Shown in pieces: positions 6,888-14,962 of a stretch of 19,116 bases of DNA. The notes below the pieces were generated by a model, which saw only the letters and a list, made by a program, of their open reading frames with translations, did no database searches and was not told where the DNA came from. Made by a program: the position numbers and the translations under genes. Positions within the stretch are counted from its first letter, which is position 1. The number at the start of each line of letters is the position of its first letter. The stretch is from UBA10364 sp049611965 (GTDB lineage: Bacteria; Bacteroidota; Bacteroidia; Flavobacteriales; Schleiferiaceae): assembly GCA_049611965.1 (NCBI GenBank), contig JBMZBC010000030.1, positions 1 through 19,116 of the forward strand, read 5' to 3'.

Positions 6888-9294
6888 AGCCGCACATATT
6901 GCAACACTTGCCGGCGCAACTTTGCACGGCCCCGCGGAGGCATCATTCGCCCAATTCGCCTTCGACTCCCGACGTATCCACAGTGCCCAACCTACGTGTT
7001 TTATAGCGCTCGCTACACCGCACGCGGACGGCCACCACTACATTGACAGCGCCATCGCGCGCGGTGCCACCACCGTTATATGTAGCGACGCCTCTCATGC
7101 CGCAAACCACCCGTCCACCTGTTTCATTGTACACCCTGCACCGTTGGAGGTANNNNNNNNNNNNNNNNNNNNNNNNNNNNNNNNNNNNNNNNNNNNNNNN
7201 NNNNNNNNNNNNNNNNNNNNNNNNNNNNNNNNNNNNNNNNNNNNNNNNNNNCTTAGATCTTGGGCTGCGGAGCAGCGGGAGACGCTTTCTGGCGAAGTTG
7301 TGGCCATAACGGGCAGCAATGGAAAAACCGTCGTTAAGGAATGGTTGTACGAGCTGTTGGGTGCTCCGGAGCACATCCACCGCACCCATGCAAGCTTTAA
7401 CAGCGAACTAGGCGTTCCGTTGACCTTAAGCGCTTTAGCGGACCAGCACCAAAGTGCTCTTGTAGAAGTAGGTATTGACGAAATGGGTGCTATGCAGCGC
7501 CATGAGGAATTGGTGCGGCCTTCTATCGGGATCTTCACCACCTTGGGCGATGCCCACGGGGAGAATTTTGAGAGTGATGAACAGAAATTCAAGGAAAAAT
7601 TCAAGCTGTTCGAACATTGCCACAGCTTGGTCATTGGCCGTAAATGGCTGAGGTGGGCACAAGAATTAGGACTAGAAATCCCTGAGCGCACACTCGTGTG
7701 GGGGCAAGGGGAGGAATTGGACCCTGATGCCATTAAAGATTGGCCGTTTACTGGCGATTATCAAAAAGAAAATGCCTTGAGTGCCATAGGCGGTGCGTTA
7801 CTGCTGGGTACTTCTATGGAAGATCTGCAGCGCAGATTGGTTCTTTTGCAGCCGTTAGAGATGCGCATGCAACTGCGTGGTGCAAAGGACGGCGGCTACT
7901 TGCTAGAGGATACCTACAGTTCAGATTTAAGCAGCCTCCGTTGGGCATTGGAAGAGCTCGTCAGCAGTGCACCCACTTCAAGAAAATGGGCGGTGCTCAG
8001 CCATTTGGGCAGCGAGGAAAAAACCCTTGAGGCCAAAGCGCTTGCGGCCACGTACGGTTTGGACCGTATCTGGTGGGTTGAAAAGCCGGAGGATGTGGGT
8101 GAATTGACCGCGAGTTTCGCTGGGTTGGATTTGAATAAAACTACCGTATTGGTCAAAGGCAGACGCGCCTTTAAATTGGAACAATTCGCCGCTACCCTGC
8201 AAGACCAATACCACAGCACCTGGGCCGAAGTCAACCTTAGCGCCATGCGCCGCAACTTACAAAAGTTTAAAGCACATTTGGCCCCAGAAACCAAGGTTAT
8301 GGCCATGGTCAAGGCGGCCAGCTATGGCTCTGGCACCTTAGAAGTAGCCCGTTGGTTGCAAAACTTGCATGTCGATTATCTCGGCGTTGCTTTTGCGCAG
8401 GAAGCACTGAGCTTGCGTGCAAGAGGGATTACCATGCCTATTTTGGTGCTTAATGTGGACCCACAGCAGATGCCGCTGCTTGCTGCGGCAGGTACAGAGG
8501 TGGAGTTGTTTGCACGTCACCAGCTAGATACTTGGCTCAGCGCAAAGAGAACAGAGGTGCTGAAGGTCCATTTGAAGATCAATACAGGGATGAACCGATT
8601 GGGTTTTGCGCCCGAGAAGGTGGAGGAATTATTGAAAGAATTGGCCACCGAGCCTCGAGTGGAAGTGGTCGGTGTGTTTTCGCACCTCGCTGCGGCCGAC
8701 GACCCCGATAAAGATGAATTTACAGGTAAACAACTGCGCACTTTTGAAGCAGTGGTAGCAACCGTGAAGGCCCAATATCCAGGGGCTGTGGCACACGTGT
8801 TGAATACGCACGGCATCCACAGATTTACTAAAGCCTCCCACCAAATGGTGCGCTTGGGCATTGGCTTGTATGGTGCAGGAAGCTATGAAGGCATTGCGCC
8901 TTTGGAAGAAGTCATATCTTGGAAGTGCAGGGTGAGTCAGGTTAGCGAACTCAAACCGGGCGATTCGGTAGGCTATGGTACTACTTTTACTGCTGATAGG
9001 CCTATGAAATATGCCACTTTGCCTGTGGGGTATGCCGACGGTCTGACTCGCGCCTTATCTGGTGGAAAAGGTGCGGTTTATATCGCCGGTCACCGCTGTA
9101 CCATCCTGGGAAGGGTGTGTATGGACATGTGCATGGTCGATATCACTGGCTTGGAGGTAAACCCTGGCGATGAGGTGGAGATTTTAGGTCCTCATCAAAG
9201 TGCCTCAGATCTAGCGAATGCGGCAGGAACGATTTCCTATGAGATCCTTACTGGAATTGGCCCCAGAGTGCCAAGATTGTACATCAAGGATTAA
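6877..9294 (+). CDS. Bifunctional MurF ligase/alanine racemase (with assembly gap)
   Basis: This fusion makes D-alanine and adds D-Ala-D-Ala to UDP-MurNAc-tripeptide, the last cytoplasmic step of the peptidoglycan precursor; the fusion is typical of Bacteroidota. Numbering includes 33 unknown residues (93-125). The MurF part, about 1-444, has the ATP loop GSNGKT at 146-151, NSELGVPLTL at about 175-184, and EDTYSSDLSS at 344-353, the Bacteroidota form of the usual substrate motif. The racemase part, about 445-805, begins STWAEVNLSAMRRN and has the PLP lysine in MVKAASYGSG (Lys479), RLGIGLYG with Arg659, and the second catalytic residue Tyr700 in VGYGTTF. The start is GTG at 6877, overlapping tdk by 11 nt; no nearby ATG fits and the N terminus aligns with MurF from here. 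The reading frame is kept across the 99 N bases. Confidence 0.94.
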   Translation: MAIKAAHIATLAGATLHGPAEASFAQFAFDSRRIHSAQPTCFIALATPHADGHHYIDSAIARGATTVICSDASHAANHPSTCFIVHPAPLEVXXXXXXXXXXXXXXXXXXXXXXXXXXXXXXXXXLRSWAAEQRETLSGEVVAITGSNGKTVVKEWLYELLGAPEHIHRTHASFNSELGVPLTLSALADQHQSALVEVGIDEMGAMQRHEELVRPSIGIFTTLGDAHGENFESDEQKFKEKFKLFEHCHSLVIGRKWLRWAQELGLEIPERTLVWGQGEELDPDAIKDWPFTGDYQKENALSAIGGALLLGTSMEDLQRRLVLLQPLEMRMQLRGAKDGGYLLEDTYSSDLSSLRWALEELVSSAPTSRKWAVLSHLGSEEKTLEAKALAATYGLDRIWWVEKPEDVGELTASFAGLDLNKTTVLVKGRRAFKLEQFAATLQDQYHSTWAEVNLSAMRRNLQKFKAHLAPETKVMAMVKAASYGSGTLEVARWLQNLHVDYLGVAFAQEALSLRARGITMPILVLNVDPQQMPLLAAAGTEVELFARHQLDTWLSAKRTEVLKVHLKINTGMNRLGFAPEKVEELLKELATEPRVEVVGVFSHLAAADDPDKDEFTGKQLRTFEAVVATVKAQYPGAVAHVLNTHGIHRFTKASHQMVRLGIGLYGAGSYEGIAPLEEVISWKCRVSQVSELKPGDSVGYGTTFTADRPMKYATLPVGYADGLTRALSGGKGAVYIAGHRCTILGRVCMDMCMVDITGLEVNPGDEVEILGPHQSASDLANAAGTISYEILTGIGPRVPRLYIKD
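7153..7251. other. Run of 99 undetermined bases (assembly gap)
   Basis: All bases are N. The gap falls in the N-terminal domain of MurF, between PAPLEV and LRSWAAEQR. Its length is a multiple of three, so the fused reading frame survives. The flanking residues can be aligned with MurF almost directly end to end, so the true missing length may be close to zero. Confidence 0.99.
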
Positions 9295-9380
9295 TCATTT
9301 GAATTAATTGTTCTGGCGGAAATAGATACCGTGCTTTTGTTGTATCTTCTATCCTGAAACTCTTAAACGTATAGCCTCCT

Positions 9381-10328
9381 ATGGATCTAATTACAACTCC
9401 ACTACTTTCCGTATTGGTGGTTCTATTGGCCTACAAATCGGTTTTTACCGTAAAACAGAAGACTGCGGTAGTTATTGAGCGATTGGGTAAATTCCAGCGC
9501 ATCGCTCAAAGTGGTCTCCAGTTTAAAATCCCTTTTATTGATCAAAAATCTGGCGTAGTGAATCTGCGTGTAAGGGAATTACCGGTAAACATTGAGACCA
9601 AGACGAAGGATGATGTATTTGTCAACCTTATTGTTTCTGTGCAGTATTTTGTTACCGCCAACGCCGAAGGAATCCGCAAAGCTTTCTACCAATTTGACAA
9701 TCCTGAAGCACAGATCCAATCTTACGTTTTCGATTCTATTCGTTCCGAAGTCCCAAACCTCAATCTCGACGATGTTTTTAGCGAAAAAGACAAGATCGCA
9801 ATTGCAGTTCAAAACGAGTTGGCAGAGACCATCTCGGGCTTCGGGTACGAAATAGTAAAAGCGTTGGTGACCGACATTGATCCGGACGCCAAAGTGAAGA
9901 ATTCGATGAACGAGATCAATGCTGCCAAGCGCTTGAAAGAGGCGGCGAAAGAATATGCAGAGGCAGAAAAGATAAAGGTTGTTGCGGCCGCCGAAGCCGA
10001 AGCCCAAAGTAAAAAGCTACAAGGGGAGGGGATCGCGAACCAGCGCATCGCTATCGCCAACGGTCTCAAGCAGAGTGTGGAGGAAGTACGTGGTGCCATG
10101 GAAGAAGGTACCACCGGGCAGCACGTGATGAACATGCTCTTTATGACCCAGCATTACGACACCATTAGCCGCCTCGCAGATAATAATGTTAGCACCATCT
10201 TCATGCCGTATTCACCGGGAACGGTAGGCGATTTGCAGACGGAGATTCAGTCGGGATTGTTGGGTGTGGAAATGCTTAAGGAAGCCAAGGAAAAAGCTGC
10301 TAAAGACGCGAAGGACGCCACGAAGTGA
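9381..10328 (+). CDS. SPFH/Band 7 (stomatin-like) membrane protein
   Basis: This 315-residue protein has an N-terminal membrane anchor (residues about 3-20, LLSVLVVLLAYKSVF) followed by an SPFH/Band 7 domain at about 21-200: KQKTAVVIERLGKFQRIAQS at 25-44, GLQFKIPFIDQ at 45-55, then TKTKDDVFVNLIVSVQYFV. A charged Ala/Glu/Lys helix with AKEYAEAEKIKVVAAAEAEA near 188-210 is the coiled coil through which stomatins and flotillins oligomerise. These proteins form ring-like membrane microdomain scaffolds and often modulate membrane proteases or channels. No NfeD or protease partner is adjacent. The 86-bp gap after murF-alr could hold its own promoter, but I find no convincing consensus. Transcription ends at the terminator at 10351. 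Assignment to the superfamily is firm; the cellular role is not. Confidence 0.92.
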   Translation: MDLITTPLLSVLVVLLAYKSVFTVKQKTAVVIERLGKFQRIAQSGLQFKIPFIDQKSGVVNLRVRELPVNIETKTKDDVFVNLIVSVQYFVTANAEGIRKAFYQFDNPEAQIQSYVFDSIRSEVPNLNLDDVFSEKDKIAIAVQNELAETISGFGYEIVKALVTDIDPDAKVKNSMNEINAAKRLKEAAKEYAEAEKIKVVAAAEAEAQSKKLQGEGIANQRIAIANGLKQSVEEVRGAMEEGTTGQHVMNMLFMTQHYDTISRLADNNVSTIFMPYSPGTVGDLQTEIQSGLLGVEMLKEAKEKAAKDAKDATK

Positions 10329-10350
10329 CTTCTCTTCAGACGTGATATTT

Positions 10351-10386
10351 AAAGGGAGCTACGACTGTGGCTCCCTTTTTTCTTTT
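10351..10386 (+). terminator. Intrinsic terminator after the SPFH gene
   Basis: AAAGGGAGCTAC and GTGGCTCCCTTT pair into a 12-bp stem (one T-G wobble) around a GACT loop, followed by a T-rich tail (TTTTTT, C, TTTT, from 10376). It starts 22 bases after the SPFH stop codon. The stop codon (TAG) of the convergent minus-strand gene at 10359-11567 lies inside the left arm. On the minus strand the hairpin is followed only by TTTAAATATC, so termination in that direction would be weaker. Confidence 0.9.
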
Positions 10387-11567
10387 AGGCTCTGCAGCGC
10401 GGTTAGACCAACTATAAAGGTGATCAGCAGTGCACCTGCTTGCTTGTCGAGCAGACTCTCTGTAGTTCCACTTAACACTACCAGCAGCCAAACGTAGCGT
10501 AGTACGCCTGCACTTTTGAAAAGGCCCCACAAAAAGATTGCCGCCAACAGAAGGACTGCGACGATGCCGCCTTCTGCCCAGCTCTGTATCCAGATGCTGT
10601 GGAAATCGTACATGAATTCATCAAGGGTATAGGCCTCTTTACCACGGTAAAATTTGGCATCCACCTTACTTAGACGTTCGTTCAGTTCAAATTCCCCAGC
10701 GCCATTACCCACGCCAACTACGGGGTGCTCGCCAATGATTTTTAGTCCTTCTCGCCAGATAAAAATCCGGTGATTGGTCTGTTTGCCGTCCACTTTACCG
10801 TCAATACTTCGAATCTCGTTGCGTAGATCTACGAGGCGCCCTCGAGGTCCTGGCAGTGCTGTTATGAGTACTGCTCCTACAGCCAGCGTGGCTGCTGCTA
10901 AGCCCATAATCTTACGCCGTTGCTGCCGGTTTTTAAGGGCCAATTCTGCAAACCTTCCTAAGACAATCACAGGCACCAGTATCAGATGAATGCGCACACT
11001 TAATACGATGACTCCAAACAATAGCCAAAGTACTGCGACCCCTCGAAGCGCACTTAACCCGTAGGTCTTACGCCAAACTTTTCGCTCCAAAATGAGTGCT
11101 GCAGCGATCAGATAGAGGCTTTGGAAATGAACGCCCAATCGGCCGCCTAACTCGAATTCTTTATAGTTGACCCAACCGTTGAGGTACAGACTTTTACAGA
11201 AGATGATGGTCCAGCTTACGAGCGTCGCCCAAGCAAAAGTTTCCATCCATCTTTTCACCCAGCTTTGGTGGTCTTTTAGCCGTACGGCATGCATTAAAAT
11301 GCCCATTACGGTGATAGGTAAAACCATGATGACATCGCCCCAGCCTTCGCTGCTGTGTTCACTCCAGGTAGTACTGAGCCATTGCCAATCTATAAATACG
11401 GCAAACAGGAGTAACGGGGCAAAGCGAAAATGCTTCTTACCCGCAGCCAATACACCTATGGCCATGATAATCAGTCCATACACGGGACTAAGCCAAGGAA
11501 AAGCGAACGGGAGCAAAGCTGCACCAATACCGCCCGTAATGTGCAAGTAAGAATGAGGTTTTGTCAT
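10359..11567 (-). CDS. O-antigen ligase/polymerase-like multi-pass membrane protein (Wzy/WaaL family)
   Basis: This 402-residue integral membrane protein has roughly ten hydrophobic segments (for example about 12-42, 50-62, 77-95, 110-126, 149-160, 175-203, 220-238, 334-350, 356-366 and 378-391). A soluble loop at about 240-333 carries the family pattern RIFIWREGLKIIGEHPVVGV (267-286) followed by GNGAGEF, then FHSIWIQSWAEGG at 322-334. This matches the O-antigen ligase/Wzy superfamily, which transfers or polymerises lipid-linked glycans on the periplasmic face. Ligase and polymerase cannot be told apart by sequence, and no glycosyltransferase cluster is nearby. It starts 3 nt after the stop of the S41 protease gene, so the two are probably cotranscribed. 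Its stop codon lies in the hairpin at 10351-10378. Confidence 0.85.
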   Translation of the reverse strand: MTKPHSYLHITGGIGAALLPFAFPWLSPVYGLIIMAIGVLAAGKKHFRFAPLLLFAVFIDWQWLSTTWSEHSSEGWGDVIMVLPITVMGILMHAVRLKDHQSWVKRWMETFAWATLVSWTIIFCKSLYLNGWVNYKEFELGGRLGVHFQSLYLIAAALILERKVWRKTYGLSALRGVAVLWLLFGVIVLSVRIHLILVPVIVLGRFAELALKNRQQRRKIMGLAAATLAVGAVLITALPGPRGRLVDLRNEIRSIDGKVDGKQTNHRIFIWREGLKIIGEHPVVGVGNGAGEFELNERLSKVDAKFYRGKEAYTLDEFMYDFHSIWIQSWAEGGIVAVLLLAAIFLWGLFKSAGVLRYVWLLVVLSGTTESLLDKQAGALLITFIVGLTALQSLKEKREPQS

Positions 11568-11570
11568 CGC

Positions 11571-13187
11571 TTATTTAACGCCCAGTAGGGCTTCCATCGT
11601 ACCTGTTTCGAGTAAAATACTTGCTGCAGTGTTGATTTGTGCATCCCGCGTTAAGCCGCGCTCTAAGGTGCCCTCCAAACCGAAGCGCTTTTGAACCAAG
11701 TAATCTTCTAGATACTCTGTAATCTCAGTACGTTGGCTTTCGAGCACTTTTCCCTTTCTTTCTTCAACATTCGCAAGAAGTACCTGAATGTCTTCTTCGC
11801 TGAGGTAATCAAGCTCTGATGCCGCCTTTTCCAACTGCTTTAATTTTCGCTCGCCTAAGCTCTCAAAGGTGAACGCTTCGCCGGCCAAAAATCCTGTGAA
11901 GGCCGTCCATTGTTCTTCGCTAAGAGTGAAAGCATCTGGAGAAGTACCTTCCATCGATTCGACCACACTAGCTGCGTAGCGCAAATCCAAACCTTTAGCG
12001 CTCATCGCACTAACAAATTCTGGATAATAGGCATCCGCCAACGTTGAATCTGGATGAATACCATCGCCATCCACCACAGGTCTGCCACTGGCGGTCGCAA
12101 ACTCCTTTTGCGCCGCTTTTTTCGTACGTTTTCCGTTCTCGTCGCGGTCGTAATTGACCTTTTGAATGCAGCGTCCTGAAGGCGTATAATACTTGGCAAC
12201 AGTCACCTTCATTTGAGCCCCGAAGGGAAGCGGTTTAATCTGTTGTACTAACCCTTTCCCAAAACTCTTCTCGCCCAAGATGACCCCGCGGTCTAAATCT
12301 TGAATAGCGCCAGCGACAATCTCCGAAGCCGATGCACTGCGATCGTCTACCAACACCGCTAATGGCAGATCCGGGAACAGGGTTTTTGCCGCCTTGCGGT
12401 ACACGTCTTGAATTTCTCCACCGCGACCACGAGTGCTCACAATAGTGTCCTTAGTATCGCTGAAATAACTGACAATCTTCACGGCCTCCATCAGTAATCC
12501 ACCACCATTGCCGCGCAGATCTAAAATGATGCCTTTTGGATTTTGTTTCTTAAGGTTGATTAAAGCGTTTCGTACCTCAGAAGAAGCCTTTGCTGTAAAT
12601 CCATCGAGGTATACATAGCCAATTCCATCTTCGCGCATGCCATAAAACGGTACCGCTTTAGAGGTAATGTTTTGACGCTTGAAGGTAAAGACCTCCTCAT
12701 TGCCCGCACGCTCGACTACTACTTTGACTTCGCTTTCTGGTGTTCCTTTTAGCAGGGAGCTCACATCCGAAATAGAAAAATCGTCAATAGAGGTGTTGTC
12801 TACCTTTTTGATAATATCCCCAACCTGGATACCTGCCGCTTTCGCCGGCCCGCTATTGTTTAAATCAGAGATATAAATATCCTTTTCAATCTTTTGAATG
12901 ACACATCCAACCCCGCCATACTCGCCAGTTTGAAGTAATCGAACATCCTCAATCTTATCTTCAGGATAATACACGGTATACGGGTCCAATTCCTTCAGCA
13001 TACCCTTAATCGCACTACCGACAGCCTGCTCTGCACCAATCTCATCTACGTAGTTCACCTGTACCTGTTGCAATACTGCGGTAAACACTTCTAATTGCTT
13101 ACTCGTTTCAAAGGGATCTCCCGCCGCCGCACTCATCAGCACGCCTGCACTTACAATCACGGCCCAAAGGCTCAACTTATTCTTCAT
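11571..13187 (-). CDS. Carboxy-terminal processing protease, S41 family (CtpA/Prc-like)
   Basis: This is a 538-residue exported serine protease. The ATG at 13187 gives a clean signal peptide (MKNKLSLWAVIVSAGVLMSAAAG). The longer frame to 13217 would add ten unneeded residues and deepen the overlap with rnpA. After an N-terminal domain (DPFETSKQLEVFTAVLQQVQ), a PDZ domain spans about 88-170 (GVGCVIQKI, then GPAKAAGIQVGDIIKKVDN). The S41 core follows: ILDLRGNGGGLLMEAV at 221-236, DRSASASEIVAG at 282-293 with nucleophile Ser286, and GEKSFGKGLVQQ at 305-316 with general base Lys311. A helical tail of about 150 residues is typical of Bacteroidota members. Such proteases trim or degrade periplasmic proteins from their C termini. 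The substrate is unknown. It overlaps rnpA by 11 nt and precedes the O-antigen-ligase-like gene by 3 nt. Confidence 0.94.
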   Translation of the reverse strand: MKNKLSLWAVIVSAGVLMSAAAGDPFETSKQLEVFTAVLQQVQVNYVDEIGAEQAVGSAIKGMLKELDPYTVYYPEDKIEDVRLLQTGEYGGVGCVIQKIEKDIYISDLNNSGPAKAAGIQVGDIIKKVDNTSIDDFSISDVSSLLKGTPESEVKVVVERAGNEEVFTFKRQNITSKAVPFYGMREDGIGYVYLDGFTAKASSEVRNALINLKKQNPKGIILDLRGNGGGLLMEAVKIVSYFSDTKDTIVSTRGRGGEIQDVYRKAAKTLFPDLPLAVLVDDRSASASEIVAGAIQDLDRGVILGEKSFGKGLVQQIKPLPFGAQMKVTVAKYYTPSGRCIQKVNYDRDENGKRTKKAAQKEFATASGRPVVDGDGIHPDSTLADAYYPEFVSAMSAKGLDLRYAASVVESMEGTSPDAFTLSEEQWTAFTGFLAGEAFTFESLGERKLKQLEKAASELDYLSEEDIQVLLANVEERKGKVLESQRTEITEYLEDYLVQKRFGLEGTLERGLTRDAQINTAASILLETGTMEALLGVK

Positions 13188-13566
13188 CTGCCAATTCTTT
13201 TTTTCGCTGCTCTGCATAGGCCTCGAGCAACTTCAAATATCCTGCCTCGAGAAAGGCGTAATTGTTCGGCCGGTTTCCTAAATAACGGATGGACCAAATC
13301 TCAGTTACACCGCTATCGAAAATTTTATCCTTATTCAAGCGGTACAATTCCCGCATCTGTCTTTTCATCTTGTTGCGCTCAACTGCTTTTTTCAGTCCAC
13401 GCTTTGGCGCCACAATCGCCACCTTTCTCTGGATACCACTCTCAAGCTCCGCTTCCATGTAACGCAACGAGAATGGAAAGACTTTCACGCCACGACCTTC
13501 CGCATGGAGGCCGTCGAAATGTTCCTTCTTCGTGAGGTGTTCTTTTTTGGGAAAACTGTAACGCAT
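13177..13566 (-). CDS. rnpA: Ribonuclease P protein component
   Basis: RnpA is the small basic protein that binds RNase P RNA and helps cleave the 5' leader of pre-tRNAs. From the ATG at 13566 it has 129 residues, beginning MRYSFPKKEHLTKKEHFDGL, with the RNR signature RNKMKRQMRELYR around residues 64-76 and an upstream KVAIVAPKRGLKKAVE strand-turn. The frame stays open 11 codons further (to 13599), but that stretch (MRARRMRRAFF) is the terminator hairpin at 13574-13593 read as protein, so the later ATG is chosen. The stop overlaps the protease start by 11 nt, suggesting coupling. As in other Bacteroidota it is not next to rpmH and dnaA here. Confidence 0.93.
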   Translation of the reverse strand: MRYSFPKKEHLTKKEHFDGLHAEGRGVKVFPFSLRYMEAELESGIQRKVAIVAPKRGLKKAVERNKMKRQMRELYRLNKDKIFDSGVTEIWSIRYLGNRPNNYAFLEAGYLKLLEAYAEQRKKELADEE

Positions 13567-13593
13567 AAAAAAAGCCCGGCGCATGCGCCGGGC
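13567..13593 (-). terminator. Intrinsic terminator after hemD, abutting the rnpA start codon
   Basis: GCCCGGCGCATGCGCCGGGC is a perfect 20-bp palindrome (13574-13593). As RNA it forms at least an 8-bp GC-rich stem with a CAUG loop. On the minus strand it is followed directly by seven T residues (13567-13573) and then by the rnpA ATG (13566). It begins 19 bases after the hemD stop codon. The plus-strand side has no T-tract, so it works only for minus-strand transcription. The lack of any spacer means rnpA either relies on readthrough or starts from a promoter upstream of the hairpin. Confidence 0.9.
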
Positions 13594-13612
13594 CCTCAAT
13601 TTACAATATATC

Positions 13613-14374
13613 TTACTTCTTGTTTGCCACTTTGATGTAATCGCTGATGGCTTTTGTCATCGATGGGGCGTCCGGCGTTGGTGCAGGGATATCAACGATC
13701 AATCCGCGACTTTCTGCCTCTTTTTGCGTCGTTGGTCCAAAACATGCCAAGCGCGTTTTGTTCTGTTTGAACTCCGGGAAGTTCTCGTACAAACTCTTAA
13801 TTCCAGAGGGAGAGAAGAACACGAGAATATCGTAGAATACATTTTCTAGATCGCTCAAATCACTTACAACCGTATTGAATAGAATAGCACGCGTATAGTC
13901 AATGCCTGCATCCGCCAATGCTTCTGGGATAGAAGGCTTCAAGCTGTTTGAAGAAGGCATTAAGAATTTTTCGTTTTTGAATTTCTTCAGGGTCGGAATT
14001 AATTCTTCAATCTTCAAATTGCCGTGGTAAATCTTGCGCTTGCGGTAAACCACATATTTCTGCAGGTAATAAGCAATGGCTTCTGAAATACAGAAGTAAC
14101 GTGTATCTGGACTGATCTGAACACGCATGTCTTCACACATACGGAAGTAGTGATCAACAGCATTCTTAGAAGTCAAGATAACGTTGCGGTAATCTCTTAT
14201 CTGGATTTTATCCTTTCTAAAGTTGGAGGCGGTTACCCCTTCCACGTGAATGAATGAGCGGAAATCCACATCTACCTTGTGCTTACCGGCAAGTGTGAAA
14301 AAAGGGTGAGATTCGGTGGTTGGCTCTGGTTGTGACACCAAAATCGACTTCACTTTTGTTTGTCTATCTGCCAT
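13613..14374 (-). CDS. hemD: Uroporphyrinogen-III synthase (HemD)
   Basis: This 253-residue protein would cyclise hydroxymethylbilane to uroporphyrinogen III in heme biosynthesis. HemD diverges strongly between phyla, so recognition rests on the Bacteroidota form: the start MADRQTKVKSILVSQPEPTT, then FRSFIHVEGV, VILTSKNAVDHYFRM, the strongly conserved AIAYYLQKYVVYRKRKIYHG, KFLMPSSNSLKPSIPEAL, VSDLSDLENVFYDILVFFSP, ACFGPTTQKEAESRG and APTPDAPSM. The frame extends upstream to 14551, but that adds 59 residues overlapping the DUF4271 gene. The ATG at 14374, 5 nt after the DUF4271 stop, matches the usual length. It ends 19 bases before the terminator hairpin. The neighbouring DUF4271 gene is a known Bacteroidota association, which strengthens the call. 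Confidence 0.88.
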   Translation of the reverse strand: MADRQTKVKSILVSQPEPTTESHPFFTLAGKHKVDVDFRSFIHVEGVTASNFRKDKIQIRDYRNVILTSKNAVDHYFRMCEDMRVQISPDTRYFCISEAIAYYLQKYVVYRKRKIYHGNLKIEELIPTLKKFKNEKFLMPSSNSLKPSIPEALADAGIDYTRAILFNTVVSDLSDLENVFYDILVFFSPSGIKSLYENFPEFKQNKTRLACFGPTTQKEAESRGLIVDIPAPTPDAPSMTKAISDYIKVANKK

Positions 14375-14379
14375 GAGTG

Positions 14380-14949
14380 TTAGTTGACGAACGAAAAAAT
14401 TAATACTAGTTCGAGCGTGCAAAGGTAAGACATTGCATAAAAACGAGCCCCACCGCTCCGAATATTTCGAAGCACTGGATTCTTTAAAGCAAACCAAAGT
14501 AATCCGATAATATGGCCTAAACCCAGTATGTAGATGCCTGCATTTAACCACGCTTCATTAATGAGCAAGCTGCACAGTACGATCAGACATACAAAGCTAT
14601 AGACGTAGCTTAACTGAATACCGCCAAATAGATCTGTCCCATTTTGAAGCGCATTATTTGAAGAAAACAGCAGGCTCAACAGAACACAAAAAACCAAACG
14701 GGCCAATAATAGGACAGTTATAGCCAAAGGTGCTTCCCACCACAGAAGTCCTAACCCCAAGGCTTCTCCAAGAACATAGAACAATGCTGCTGGGAGTAAG
14801 AGACTCACTACGGTAGCGCTCAAGCGACCGCGCGCATCACCTAGGTCTTCCCATTGAAGTCGAATCCATTTGGAGAACACCTCGGGCTTGAGTGCCCGAA
14901 ATACACCGAGGACTGCGAAGAATCCGATAAACAACCATTTTACGTCCAT
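14380..14949 (-). CDS. DUF4271 membrane protein
   Basis: This 189-residue protein has about five or six hydrophobic segments (around 3-19, 44-66, 71-97, 112-131, 135-155 and 169-187) and no soluble domain. It resembles the DUF4271 family, Bacteroidota membrane proteins commonly encoded just upstream of hemD; NALQNGTDLFG near 99-109 and YILGLGHIIGLLW are the most recognisable stretches. It is a little shorter than many members (about 210-230), missing part of the N terminus. Its function is unknown; the constant link to hemD hints at a role around heme or a heme-dependent membrane process, which is inference. It starts 13 nt after the T9SS protein stop and ends 5 nt before hemD, so it is probably cotranscribed. 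Confidence 0.8.
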   Translation of the reverse strand: MDVKWLFIGFFAVLGVFRALKPEVFSKWIRLQWEDLGDARGRLSATVVSLLLPAALFYVLGEALGLGLLWWEAPLAITVLLLARLVFCVLLSLLFSSNNALQNGTDLFGGIQLSYVYSFVCLIVLCSLLINEAWLNAGIYILGLGHIIGLLWFALKNPVLRNIRSGGARFYAMSYLCTLELVLIFSFVN

Positions 14950-14962
14950 GTAGGACGCAAAG

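Noticed and set aside
7095..7733. Minus-strand 212-codon frame running through the N gap
   Set aside because: It is a shadow of murF-alr that stays open only because Ns cannot contain stops.
13567..13599. N-terminal extension of RnpA to 13599
   Set aside because: The extra 11 codons are the terminator palindrome and T-tract read as protein; the ATG at 13566 gives the normal RnpA start.
14375..14551. N-terminal extension of HemD by 59 residues
   Set aside because: It would overlap the DUF4271 gene extensively and matches nothing in HemD; the ATG at 14374 fits the family length.
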